A stretch of 64,000 nt of DNA from Halosolutus amylolyticus (GCF_023566055.1 NZ_JALIQP010000007.1:124001-188000); one strand, 5' to 3'; counted from the first letter of the stretch, positions 8,497-15,301 are shown. Made by a program: numbers and translations. Notes: generated by a model not told the origin, from the letters alone.

Positions 8497-9030
8497 ATGT
8501 CCGAAACAGACGCCGCCGATGGGCCACCCCCCTTCGAGGATGCGTTCGCCAGCGACGACGTCGAACAACGCATCTACGGCACCATCCTGCAGACCCGCGA
8601 GCCGACGACGGCGAGCTCGATCGCCGACAGCGCCGACTGTGACCCCAAGACCGCCCGGAAGTACCTTGGCTGGTTCGACGATTTGGGAATCGTCACTCGA
8701 CACGATGGCCATCCGGCCACCTACGAACGGAATGACGCGTATTTTGAGTGGCGACGCATCAATCAGCTCGCAGCCGACCATTCCGTCGAGGACCTACAGG
8801 ATCGCGTTCGTGAGCTGACGACGCGCATCACCGAGTACGAGGCGACGTACGACGCCGCGTCACCGGCCGCAGTCGACGCCGTCGACGCCGCGGAGGCCAG
8901 CGACGAGCGGACCATCGACGACGTGTACAGCGACCTCGGCGACTGGGCGACCGCCCGTGAGGAGCGTGACCGCTACGAACGCGCGCGCCAGCAACGCACG
9001 GGTGGCGAGCGCGAACAGGCGTCCGGGTAG
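8497..9030 (+). CDS. Winged-helix regulator, DUF7342-like (copy 1)
   Basis: A 177-residue protein. Residues ~22-75 form a winged helix (VEQRIYGTILQTREPTTASS, then CDPKTARKYLGWFDDLGIV), followed by a coiled helix (DLQDRVRELTTRITEYEATY) and an acidic C-terminal tail. A paralogue lies at 20889-21401, and both are followed by members of the same partner family (9039 and 21398), so the two genes form a duplicated pair. The TATA-like box at 8469-8475 lies 22-28 bases before the ATG, which indicates a leaderless mRNA. The family name is from memory; DNA binding is inferred from the fold. Confidence 0.8.
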   Translation: MSETDAADGPPPFEDAFASDDVEQRIYGTILQTREPTTASSIADSADCDPKTARKYLGWFDDLGIVTRHDGHPATYERNDAYFEWRRINQLAADHSVEDLQDRVRELTTRITEYEATYDAASPAAVDAVDAAEASDERTIDDVYSDLGDWATAREERDRYERARQQRTGGEREQASG

Positions 9031-9391
9031 CCCGCTCGATGGTGCCACCGACAGGCGATGGCGGGAGCCCTGCCCCCATCGATCGTCCCATCCTCGAGTT
9101 CCTCCAGACGCGGCTCCAAGCGACGAGGCAGGTCTCCCGAGCAACCGTCACGGATACAAGCGGCCATCTCGAGCTTCAGGTCGTCTTTGCCCCGTCGTAC
9201 TACCCGGCAGCCGTCGACGAGGCGCAGTTGACGGTTCGTTGGTACACGAACGACGACTTCAACTGAAACGGGAGCGCGGAGTCCTCTCCCTCAAGGAATG
9301 AGCGAAGCGAGTAAGTAGGGAGGGAGGGAGAAATGCGCTCGATGGGCTACAAACACTGTTATTTAAGTAGCCAAAGATACCCATTGAAACT

Positions 9392-10645
9392 GTGGCAGAC
9401 GACTACGTGCGTCGGACGGCAATCACCCGTATCTCGGTAGACGGTGAGCAGCGCGAGTTGCTTGAGGACACTATCTCCGAGTGGAAGCGTGGTTGCCAAA
9501 TCGCCACGGACATGGCGTGGGGCAAGTGCAACACGAAAAGCGATATACAGCCCCTCGCCTACGACGATGTGCGTGAACACACCGACCTCGGGAGTCAGCA
9601 CGCGATTCTCGCCACCCACCAAGCCGCACAAGCCATCACCGGCTGCATCGAACGTCGCTCGAAAGGCAAGACGGTCAGCAAGCCCACCTTCACCGCGCCC
9701 ACAGTGAAGTACGACACCCGGACCATGACGCTCTTCGATGACGACACGGTGTCCCTCTCCACCACAAAGAGTCGTGTCCGGTGTGACCTTGCTCTGCCCG
9801 ACGCCGATGATGGCTACCAACGACAGTACCTCGACTCCGACGAATGGAGCGTCACGGAAAGCACGCTCACCGCCCGTGATGGCGACTACCTCTTGCACAT
9901 CGGCTTTCGCCGACCCAAGAACGATACCGAGCAGAATACCGCCGAGGACGGGACGGTTCTCGGGGTTGACCTCGGCATCGAAAACCTCGCCGTCACCAGT
10001 ACCGCCCACTTTGTCAGCGGCCGAGAGCTAACCCACGACCTCCAAAAGTTTGAAACGGTACGGGCTGGCCTCCAACAGACCGGGACGCGAAGCGCCCACC
10101 GGACACTCGAACAATCCAGTAGCCGTGAGCTTCGCTACGTCAGAGACGTGCTCCACCAGGCGTCGAACGCGATCGTGAACGAAGCACTCCGCTACGGCTG
10201 TGACGTGATAGCGTTCGAGGACTTAACCCACATCCGAGAGCGCACGGGCGCGTCGTGGGGGCATAAGTGGGCGTTCCGAACGCTGTACGAGCAAGTGGAG
10301 TACAAGGCCGAGGCAGAAGGTATCTCGGTGAAGCAAGTGGGGTCGGCGTACACATCGAAGCGGTGCGCCGAGTGTGGCTTTACTGCGGACGAGAATCGCC
10401 TGACTCGCAACGACTTCCGGTGTGTGAAGTGCAAGTCGGAAGCGAACGCGGACTACAACGCAGCGAAGAACATCGGGATGCGGTACGTCCGTCGGGGCCA
10501 ACAGTCGTCTCGACGGACGGGCAACAGTCAACTTGCCCTGAAGTCCGGGACTGTGACGCCGAGTGGCGGATTCACTGCCCACCCTGACGGGTTCGAGGCC
10601 GAGGACACGGACAATCCCCACCCTCCAAGCGCTGAAAGCGCTTAG
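9392..10645 (+). CDS. tnpB: TnpB, RNA-guided endonuclease of an IS1341-type element
   Basis: A 417-residue protein with a GTG start. The split RuvC site looks complete: D193 in GVDLGIEN, E276 in IAFEDL and D354 in ANADYNAAKN. The zinc finger CAEC...CVKC (C325, C328, C344, C347) lies between the second and third catalytic motifs, as in active TnpB. TnpB proteins use the transcript of the element's right end (reRNA) to cleave DNA matching the sequence next to the insertion, which helps the element persist. The C-terminus extends ~50 residues past the last RuvC motif and overlaps the right-end hairpin, as expected for the reRNA. It is probably functional. Confidence 0.93.
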   Translation: MADDYVRRTAITRISVDGEQRELLEDTISEWKRGCQIATDMAWGKCNTKSDIQPLAYDDVREHTDLGSQHAILATHQAAQAITGCIERRSKGKTVSKPTFTAPTVKYDTRTMTLFDDDTVSLSTTKSRVRCDLALPDADDGYQRQYLDSDEWSVTESTLTARDGDYLLHIGFRRPKNDTEQNTAEDGTVLGVDLGIENLAVTSTAHFVSGRELTHDLQKFETVRAGLQQTGTRSAHRTLEQSSSRELRYVRDVLHQASNAIVNEALRYGCDVIAFEDLTHIRERTGASWGHKWAFRTLYEQVEYKAEAEGISVKQVGSAYTSKRCAECGFTADENRLTRNDFRCVKCKSEANADYNAAKNIGMRYVRRGQQSSRRTGNSQLALKSGTVTPSGGFTAHPDGFEAEDTDNPHPPSAESA

Positions 10646-10660
10646 GGCGGGGTAGTTGAC
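10616..10660 (+). ncRNA. Right-end hairpin / 3' end of the reRNA of the TnpB element
   Basis: CCCC-A-CCCT-cc-AAGCGC, loop TGAAA, GCGCTT-AGGG-C-GGGG (10616-10652) is a long stem overlapping the 3' end of tnpB, followed by TAGTTGAC at the element border (10660). By analogy with known TnpB systems the guide would be the next ~16-20 bases from 10661, here codons of the interrupted host gene. Confidence 0.65.
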
Positions 10661-10871
10661 ACTCCACTATCGAGAAAAGCGCCCGGACCACGCCTGGGAG
10701 TGCCGGTGGGACCGCCACCCGAATCCGCACAATACACGAGACCACTTCCATCCCCCGCCCACTGCCCCGACGCCTGGCGAGGACGCATCGTGGCCGGACG
10801 ACCATCGTGACGTCGTTGCACTCGTCCTCGACGAGATCGAAGACCGAATTACGGCTCTCTGGAGCGAGTAA
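10661..10871 (+). pseudogene. 3' fragment of the transposon-split gene
   Basis: This encodes LHYREKRPDHAWECRWDRHP through the acidic tail ending ALWSE. It lacks a start of its own (a TTG at 10656 lies inside the transposon end). It is the continuation of the fragment at 9039-9262 and matches the C-terminal half of the protein at 21398-21850. Confidence 0.8.
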
Positions 10872-10907
10872 GGGCTACGGTCTCGCGTGGAGTGTTTGTC
10901 GGCGTCC

Positions 10908-10972
10908 CCAGAACGCGACGCGTTCTGGTGTGCGAACGAGACGCGAGGCGTCTCGTTAACGCCAGAAGGCGT
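10908..10972. repeat. Three tandem perfect hairpins
   Basis: Hairpin 1 is CCAGAACGCG-a-CGCGTTCTGG (10908-10928). After the 6-base spacer TGTGCG comes hairpin 2, AACGAGACGC-gag-GCGTCTCGTT (10935-10957), and then ACGCC-agaa-GGCGT (10959-10972). They sit between the broken gene and the ATG at 11007. The doublet with a 6-base spacer beginning TG resembles the one inserted in tnpA at 41781-41824. Confidence 0.7.
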
Positions 10973-11006
10973 GCAGCGCGCGACAGCGTGCGCGGCGTGA
11001 TTCATA

Positions 11007-11297
11007 ATGGCTACTCCCGATCTCCACGACGACACGAGTGCCGACTACGAACAGTTCGAGAAAGAGTTGCTCGCCCAGGACCGCGACGCCGCCAGGGTCG
11101 ACACGGCGGACATCGACGACACGATGGCCCGCAGCGTGGTCGACGATCTCGTCGACGCGGACGTCGTCACCCCGGTTCCCGAGGACCGCGTTCTCGTTCA
11201 CGAGCCGAGTAGTACTGTGTTCGATTCAGCCACGCAGTTGGCTGTCTTCCACCAGGGCTGGACGGCCGCTTGCAACGCCGACGTGGAGGCCGAGTGA
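11007..11297 (+). CDS. Small acidic haloarchaeal protein of unknown function
   Basis: A 96-residue, strongly acidic protein (begins MATPDLHDDTSADYEQFEKE). The middle part (TADIDDTMARSVVDDLVDAD, then VVTPVPEDRVLVHEPSS) looks like a small helix-strand domain. No motif allows a function. Its TGA shares one base with the ATG of the following zinc-finger gene at 11297, so the two were probably translated from one mRNA. Confidence 0.7.
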   Translation: MATPDLHDDTSADYEQFEKELLAQDRDAARVDTADIDDTMARSVVDDLVDADVVTPVPEDRVLVHEPSSTVFDSATQLAVFHQGWTAACNADVEAE

Positions 11298-11632
11298 TGC
11301 AGCAGACGCTCGTTGGCTGTGCCTTCTGTGACGCCCCACCCGGTACCGAGACTAGCGAGGCCCACACTTGGGGGCAGGACGAGCGAGTCACCCACCCGAT
11401 CTGCGTCGACTGTGCGATCTAGTCGCGACTCGATCTCGATGAGCGCGATCACCACGCCTGCGACGGGTGTGGGCTCGTCGTTGACACGCTCGCAGCGCTC
11501 ACTCGATTTCGCGTAGAACTTGGACATCTCGAGGGGCCGCTGCAGCTTTGTGCTCGCTGTAGCCCCGGTGGGCCCGCCACGCACTGGACGCGTGACCTCG
11601 AGGAACATCTCGTCGCGACGCCAGCGGAGTGA
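11297..11632 (+). pseudogene. Double-zinc-finger gene interrupted by an in-frame TAG
   Basis: The frame starts with ATG overlapping the previous stop and encodes MQQTLVGCAFCDAPPGTE... to HPICVDCAI, meets TAG at 11420-11422, and continues in the same frame with SRLDLDERDHHACDGCGLVV, LQLCARCSPGGPATHW and a stop at 11630-11632. Both sides carry CxxC knuckles, and together they make a normal ~111-residue zinc-finger protein of a haloarchaeal family (DUF7558, from memory). A single C-to-T change (CAG to TAG) explains the break. The 41-residue upstream product alone would keep one zinc-binding unit. Confidence 0.75.
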
Positions 11633-11721
11633 CTCCCTCCCGCATTTCTGGGCACGGAAACGCCCGTCCACGATAGCAAACATACCAAACAACTTAATTC
11701 CAACAGTCCCAACACTAGCCT

Positions 11722-12081
11722 ATGTCGAGCGGCACCATCGATATCGACGAGTTCGAGAACGCTGACGCCGACGAATTCGAGGACCGGAATGATACCGAGC
11801 GGATCGTGCTGTTCCTCGACAAGAATGACGACCGAGCGTGGAAGGCGACAACGATCGCCGAGCACCTCGGGCTGGATACAGACGCCGTCAGTGCGATTCT
11901 CTCGCGATTGAAGGAACGAGGTCTCGTGCGGCACAAGCGCCCGTACTGGGCGATCACGGACGACGAGGAACGACTCCAGTCAGCCTATCGGCTCCACCGA
12001 CACCACGAGACTGCAGACGAACAGTACGGTGAGGAGTGTCTTGAGGACCTCGAAACCGACGAGATGGAAGAAGTACAGTGA
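11722..12081 (+). CDS. MarR/TrmB-like winged-helix protein, partner of a broken PemK-type toxin
   Basis: A 119-residue acidic protein with a winged-helix core at ~35-80 (ERIVLFLDKNDDRAWKATTI, then SRLKERGLVRHKRPYWAITD). It overlaps the next frame, which starts with GTG at 12078, by four bases. That frame opens like a PemK/MazF-type toxin, so this protein is probably its antitoxin or regulator. The toxin is now cut off after ~20 residues, leaving this gene as an orphan. The start at 11722 follows an A/T-rich ACTTAATTCC stretch that could be the promoter. Confidence 0.75.
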   Translation: MSSGTIDIDEFENADADEFEDRNDTERIVLFLDKNDDRAWKATTIAEHLGLDTDAVSAILSRLKERGLVRHKRPYWAITDDEERLQSAYRLHRHHETADEQYGEECLEDLETDEMEEVQ

Positions 12082-12140
12082 CTGCGTTCGAAGAACTGGA
12101 ACGCGGTGACATCGTGTGGGCGACCGACCCGCTCTCGGAG
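12078..12140 (+). pseudogene. 5' remnant of a PemK/MazF-like toxin gene
   Basis: GTG start and ~21 codons, MTAFEELERGDIVWATDPLS, the opening strand of PemK/MazF-type toxins ('GDIVWATDPLS'). At about 12140 the frame passes into the 3' part of a tnpB gene, so the rest of the toxin has been deleted. The overlap with the upstream HTH gene is the usual toxin-antitoxin arrangement. Confidence 0.6.
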
Positions 12141-12533
12141 AGTTCTATACGTCATACAAGGCCGCGTTCGAGGGGGTTCCGACCGCGTGGATTGACCCAG
12201 CATACACGAGTCAGAGGTGTCCGATGTGCGGTCATACGGAGCGTGCGAACCGTCACAAGAAGCGGTTCAAGTGTCGGTCGTGTGGGCACCAAGACCACAG
12301 CGACCGTGGTGCAAGCGTCAATATCGCCGTGAAAGGCGTGAAGAAACTCGATTGGAATGTGCCTGCTCTCAACAGCCTTCCCGTTGTTCGGACGGTGCGA
12401 CGGCAGGCATCGGGGGCCGTGGACGCCCCGACCGTGACCCATCCGACCGCCCGAGGCTATCAGGCCGATGGTCAAGTGGGAGTGTCCGACTAAACCACGG
12501 GAAGCCTCGGGGATTGACCCCGAGGCGGTTCAC
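12141..12533 (+). pseudogene. tnpB: 3' remnant of an IS605-type tnpB with an intact right end
   Basis: From AGTTCTATAC onward the DNA encodes FYTSYKAAFEGVPTAWIDPA..., nearly the same as the C-terminal third of the intact TnpB at 42191-43429. It includes the zinc finger CPMCG...CRSCG and the last RuvC aspartate (SDRGASVN). The first two catalytic motifs are missing, so it cannot cut DNA. The right-end hairpin CCTCGGGG-attga-CCCCGAGG (12505-12525) and the border GGCGGTTCAC (to 12533) are intact, so an reRNA-like transcript could still be made. Confidence 0.85.
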
Positions 12534-12593
12534 TTCCGAGCCCGTACTTGTCGCAACTGATAAAGGGACACACAGAGTCTGCTCAACAGAACA

Positions 12594-12764
12594 ATGGCGT
12601 CCAGCACCGATCCCTCGACGGCGGTCGACGACGAGGTCCGCCAGCTCTACGAGCGGTATCAGGCGGCCGAGAGCGATGCCGAACGTCGCGAGATCGCCCT
12701 CGAGATGGGTGAGCTTGACGGACACCGCCACGCGGTGATCTATGCAGCACTCGAAGACGAGTAA
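12594..12764 (+). CDS. Small acidic helical protein (56 aa)
   Basis: ATG at 12594 and TAA at 12762-12764. The protein reads MASSTDPSTAVDDEVRQLYE, then RYQAAESDAERREIALEMGE and ends AVIYAALEDE. It is predicted to be almost all helix with strong acidic bias, which supports it being a real gene despite its size. It begins 60 bases after the TnpB remnant's right end. Function unknown; a small DNA-associated or antitoxin-like protein is possible. Confidence 0.55.
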   Translation: MASSTDPSTAVDDEVRQLYERYQAAESDAERREIALEMGELDGHRHAVIYAALEDE

Positions 12765-12821
12765 TTCGTTACACTTACTCAGTGCTTCCGTGGCTATCGA
12801 CGGACCAACCAGTATACGTCA

Positions 12822-13076
12822 ATGAGCTTGGAGAGGAGAACTATTATGCTGAACTCACATGGATTTGAAGACGATCAGCACCAGAATACCGAGCAACGGC
12901 GTACAATGATCAAACAGTGGGCCGAATGCGTTCGGACGCACGACGATAGTGAGTGGCCACGCCACCAAAATCGACTCATCGAATCCCAGTTCCAGCCGGC
13001 AAACGAGATGGCCGCTGCTGGCGAAACCGATCCGGTTCGGTTCGCGGCCGCTCGCAATCGGGTGCGTGGCCGATGA
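12822..13076 (+). CDS. Small haloarchaeal protein of unknown function
   Basis: An 84-residue frame; the in-frame ATG at 12846 (MLNSHGFEDDQHQ) is an alternative start. The core reads IKQWAECVRTHDDSEWPRHQ and then NRLIESQFQPANEMAAAGET, helical and mixed in charge. I have the impression that similar short proteins are common on haloarchaeal plasmids, but I know no function. Its TGA overlaps the ATG of the next gene (ATGA at 13073), indicating translational coupling with the truncated antitoxin-like protein. Confidence 0.6.
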   Translation: MSLERRTIMLNSHGFEDDQHQNTEQRRTMIKQWAECVRTHDDSEWPRHQNRLIESQFQPANEMAAAGETDPVRFAAARNRVRGR

Positions 13077-13240
13077 CCGTCGAGGACGCGGTTACCCAAG
13101 AGATCGCGGCCGCTCACTACGATGACGAAATAACCATCGACCAGCTCACAGAGCTCGTCGGCGCCGAAACGGCGGCGAACCTGTGGGTGTTGAAACAGCA
13201 GTTGGACGAGGACTTCGTTAACGAAGTGGCTGACGCGTGA
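13073..13240 (+). CDS. Truncated antitoxin-like protein lacking its DNA-binding half
   Basis: A 55-residue product, MTVEDAVTQEIAAAHYDDEI...LKQQLDEDFVNEVADA. It is highly similar to residues ~50-100 of the antitoxin at 31033-31335 (DALTQEIAAAYYDDEISFEQ...LKQQLDEDFIDEAADA). The ribbon-helix-helix-like N-terminal half of that protein is absent, and no PIN toxin gene follows. It is either a decayed antitoxin or a stand-alone toxin-neutralising segment that could cross-react with the intact PIN protein at 31336. Confidence 0.6.
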   Translation: MTVEDAVTQEIAAAHYDDEITIDQLTELVGAETAANLWVLKQQLDEDFVNEVADA

Positions 13241-13453
13241 CCTCCTACAGCGTCGCACCCGTTGATCCCCCTTGTTGACCCTGATCAGAATTTCTCTGGT
13301 GGCACCGTACGAAGAGTATAGCGGCTGAGTCGCTGCGTGTCAAGTCCGGTTGAACCGTGTTTCTCTGCGGCCCGTCCCGCTCACCGCTGCCGCCCGCCGC
13401 GTCGCTCGCACCTAGTCCGGATAGATTGACCGCAACACTCTTTACTGATTCGC

Positions 13454-13467
13454 TGTAAACTGTAAAC
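13454..13467. promoter_or_regulatory. Tandem TGTAAAC-TGTAAAC repeat
   Basis: Two adjacent copies of TGTAAAC end 13 bases before the ATG at 13480 of the HTH/PIN operon. Direct repeats overlapping a promoter are typical operators of autoregulated toxin-antitoxin pairs. The preceding CTTTACTGATTC may be part of the promoter. Confidence 0.45.
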
Positions 13468-13479
13468 AACCAATTGCCC

Positions 13480-14082
13480 ATGTCACGCACGTCAAACCGA
13501 GCCAACGGCGACGTCATTCGCGACTTCCTCTCGGTCGCGGACCTCCTTGAGGAGCCACAGCTGGCCCAACTGTACGCGTATCTCGCCCGAGAGGAGGAAG
13601 CAACCGTTCAGGAACTCATGAACGAACTTGACCTCGCGCAGGGCACGGCCTACACCTATGTGAACCGGCTGGTCGACGCCAGCGTCATCGAGGCGACCAC
13701 CGACGAGCAACCCCGGGTGTACGTCGCTCGCGACATCAATCTGACCGTCACAGCAGCTGATGACGCTCGCGAGTACACGATCACGCCCGCGCTCATCGAC
13801 GCCATCGCCCGTCGCACGACCGACGATGACATCGATACCTACATCGACCGCCACGGCATCGCCGGACTCGCAACGGCACTCACCTACACCGTCGACCGGG
13901 AACGTGGCGAGGTCACCCACCGGCTGATGGCCCGTGATCTCGACATCTCGCCGCTCGCCGCCGAGATCATCCTGCAGGCGCTGCGCTCCGTCGTCCACGA
14001 GCACTTCGATATCGAGGAGGCGGGCGCGTCGGTCGTGGATATCGAGGGTGTCGACCGGGACATCGCTGGCGACAACGCGTGA
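13480..14082 (+). CDS. Winged-helix protein (DUF7437-like), likely antitoxin/regulator of the PIN protein
   Basis: I use the ATG at 13480; the TTG at 13474 is less likely. The 200-residue protein has a winged helix at ~15-80 (LYAYLAREEEATVQELMNEL, then QGTAYTYVNRLVDASVIEAT) and a second domain, TPALIDAIARRTTDDDIDTY, IDRHGIAGLATALTY and LAAEIILQALRSVVHEHFDI. The downstream PIN-like gene overlaps by four bases (GTGA). Haloarchaea often carry this pair; a regulator-plus-RNase toxin module is the likely reading. A decayed copy of both genes lies at 49389-49738. Confidence 0.8.
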   Translation: MSRTSNRANGDVIRDFLSVADLLEEPQLAQLYAYLAREEEATVQELMNELDLAQGTAYTYVNRLVDASVIEATTDEQPRVYVARDINLTVTAADDAREYTITPALIDAIARRTTDDDIDTYIDRHGIAGLATALTYTVDRERGEVTHRLMARDLDISPLAAEIILQALRSVVHEHFDIEEAGASVVDIEGVDRDIAGDNA

Positions 14083-14579
14083 GCGCCATCCATATCGCTG
14101 ATACCGGTCTGTTCGTCGCGATGGGGAAACCGTCGAACCGTCGGTATCAGGTCGTCCGAACGTTTGCACGCCGGAACGACATGACGTTCGTCCTCCCGGA
14201 ACGTGTCTACGACGAACTGACCGTCAACGCGCCCGACGTCGAGACACCGCCGGTCGACACGGCAATCGACGAAGGGTGGGCCCGAGTCGCAGCCCCGTTG
14301 GGATACACGAACGCACTAGTCTCCCGGACGATGGACGGCGTGCAGCGATACATCGCGAACGCTGATGACCGCCCTGCCGACGAGATCGAACGTGCGGATC
14401 CAGCGCTGGCAGGGGTCGCCGCTCAAGCGTTCGTCGACGAGACCACTGACCACGCTTACATCTACACGACGGATACCCTCGCTGGAGAAGGGGCTGAAAA
14501 TGTCTTCGCCAGTGAGGGCTACGGCGATTCAGTCACATACGTGAACGGCTTCCGCTTCGTCGAAGATCTTCTCGAGTAG
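14079..14579 (+). CDS. PIN-like ribonuclease (toxin-type) paired with the HTH gene
   Basis: A 166-residue protein with a GTG start overlapping the upstream stop. It begins SAIHIADTGLFVAMGKPSN, the first PIN strand with its acidic residue, and has a mid-protein YDELT helix and a late YIYTTDTLA segment that supplies another acidic residue before the last strands. PIN proteins are metal-dependent RNases that commonly act as toxins. The catalytic aspartates appear present. Co-translation with the winged-helix gene supports a two-component toxin-antitoxin-like module. Confidence 0.75.
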   Translation: MSAIHIADTGLFVAMGKPSNRRYQVVRTFARRNDMTFVLPERVYDELTVNAPDVETPPVDTAIDEGWARVAAPLGYTNALVSRTMDGVQRYIANADDRPADEIERADPALAGVAAQAFVDETTDHAYIYTTDTLAGEGAENVFASEGYGDSVTYVNGFRFVEDLLE

Positions 14580-14831
14580 GCCGCTCCTCGTTGGGTCCGC
14601 ACACCGATCACTACGGAGCAAAATTCGATATCAGCCCGCCAGCGATGGCCGTTGCTGTCTCGAAAGCCCTCGGCCGCTCGGCATCCCGCGACCCACGCTG
14701 CGCTCCTCGTACCTGCGGTGCTTGCGGAGTCGGGGGACGACCGAGACAGCCTCGCCCTTTCTGAGTCCACCAGGATGTCGGCTGTCTCACTGAGCGTCGA
14801 ACCCGGTTGAACAGGTTCTTTGTTACGGCAC

Positions 14832-14880
14832 GCCCCGCTCGCCGCTTCCGCCCTCCGCATCGCTCGCGACCGACCATTCC
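14832..14880. repeat. Dispersed ~45-base repeat GGC(A/C)CG(T/C)CCCGCTC...
   Basis: Similar blocks occur at about 13372-13420, 14832-14880 and 32838-32890. All read CGGC-CG-CCCGCTC-CCGCT-C-G-CC... with scattered differences. Two precede OB-fold genes and one precedes the HTH/PIN operon. They may mark a shared ancestral leader or a small dispersed element. Confidence 0.5.
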
Positions 14881-15153
14881 GGGCATGCGGCGAGCAAGCT
14901 CGCCGTTCCGGGCTGAAATGAATCTGGTCTCGACGCCAGCATTAAGCGCGTTTTCGGTTGCGCCCCTCGCGGGCTTTCGCGTTCCAGCACTTTGGGCCGC
15001 TCCACGCGGCGAGTCATACCACGACTCGCCGTGCTCACGACCGTCGCGCTGGACACGGACCCGCAGTCCGGGCCGGACGCGAGAAACGGCTTAAAGCTGG
15101 CCGCTCGCTCCGGGCGGGTCGGCGCGCGGTTCTGGTTGGATGACCTCCCCGAG

Positions 15154-15205
15154 GCGCTCTCGCTCGCGCCCCAAGGGGCGCTCACGAAGGCGCGAGCGAG
15201 AGCGC
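15154..15205 (+). ncRNA. Covarying 17-bp stem-loop in the OB-fold gene leader (copy 1)
   Basis: Arms GCGCTCTCGCTCGCGCC (15154-15170) and GGCGCGAGCGAGAGCGC (15189-15205) are perfectly complementary, with an 18-base loop. The matching stem at 33006-33057 has the same arm and loop lengths but differs in its first four base pairs with compensating changes on the other arm. It ends 97 bases before the ATG (94 in the other copy). Conservation of pairing over sequence argues for a functional structure. Confidence 0.7.
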
Positions 15206-15301
15206 ACAGATGGTTCTGTCGGTCGTTGTCGTCGGAAAACCGCGATGTAGGAGCATCGCGGTGTCGGGCGCTGAGCGCCTTCGGAATTTTGGAGAATTCC
15301 A

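Larger units (their letters stand above)
9263..10660 (+). mobile_element. IS1341-type (tnpB-only) insertion element
   Basis: The element carries tnpB alone, with no tnpA. Its right end is a strong hairpin followed by GGTAGTTGAC, closely matching the ends GGTAGTTCAC and GGCGGTTCAC of three other TnpB elements in the window. The boundaries are set by frame continuity of the interrupted host gene: removing 9263-10660 restores one open frame. The left flank TTCAA is the likely target-adjacent motif. No target duplication is seen, as expected for IS200/IS605-type insertion. Confidence 0.8.
9039..10871 (+). pseudogene. Gene split by a TnpB transposon (homologue of the gene at 21398)
   Basis: The 5' part (9039-9262) encodes LTVRWYTNDDF and is followed at once by foreign DNA with a stop. 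The 3' part (10661-10871) resumes with LHYREKRPDHAWECRWDRHP and ends in FHPPPTAPTP...ITALWSE. Laid side by side, the two halves match the intact paralogue at 21398-21850 without gap: W-seven residues-(L/F)HY-...-W-x2-DRHPN-...-FHPPP. The gene is therefore interrupted by the element at about 9263-10660. The intact family is an uncharacterised ~110-150-residue protein encoded next to a winged-helix regulator. Confidence 0.85.
14580..15301 (+). promoter_or_regulatory. Long hairpin-rich leader region of the OB-fold gene (copy 1)
   Basis: This 720-base non-coding stretch has many perfect hairpins: CGGCGAG-caag-CTCGCCG (about 14889-14906), CGGCGAGTC-ataccac-GACTCGCCG (about 15007-15031), the 17-bp stem at 15154-15205, CCGCGATG-taggag-CATCGCGG (about 15239-15260) and GGAATT-ttggag-AATTCC just before the ATG. 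A block around 14832-14880 (GGCACGCCCCGCTCGCCGCT...) and the ATTAAGCGCG...CGGCTTAAA pair recur before the second OB-fold gene. It may be a structured 5' leader, a non-coding RNA or a replication/partition site. Confidence 0.6.

Noticed and set aside
11420-11422. Pyrrolysine read-through at the in-frame TAG
   Set aside because: A single C-to-T nonsense change is simpler. Pyrrolysine use is not expected in most Halobacteria, and no pyl genes are in the window.
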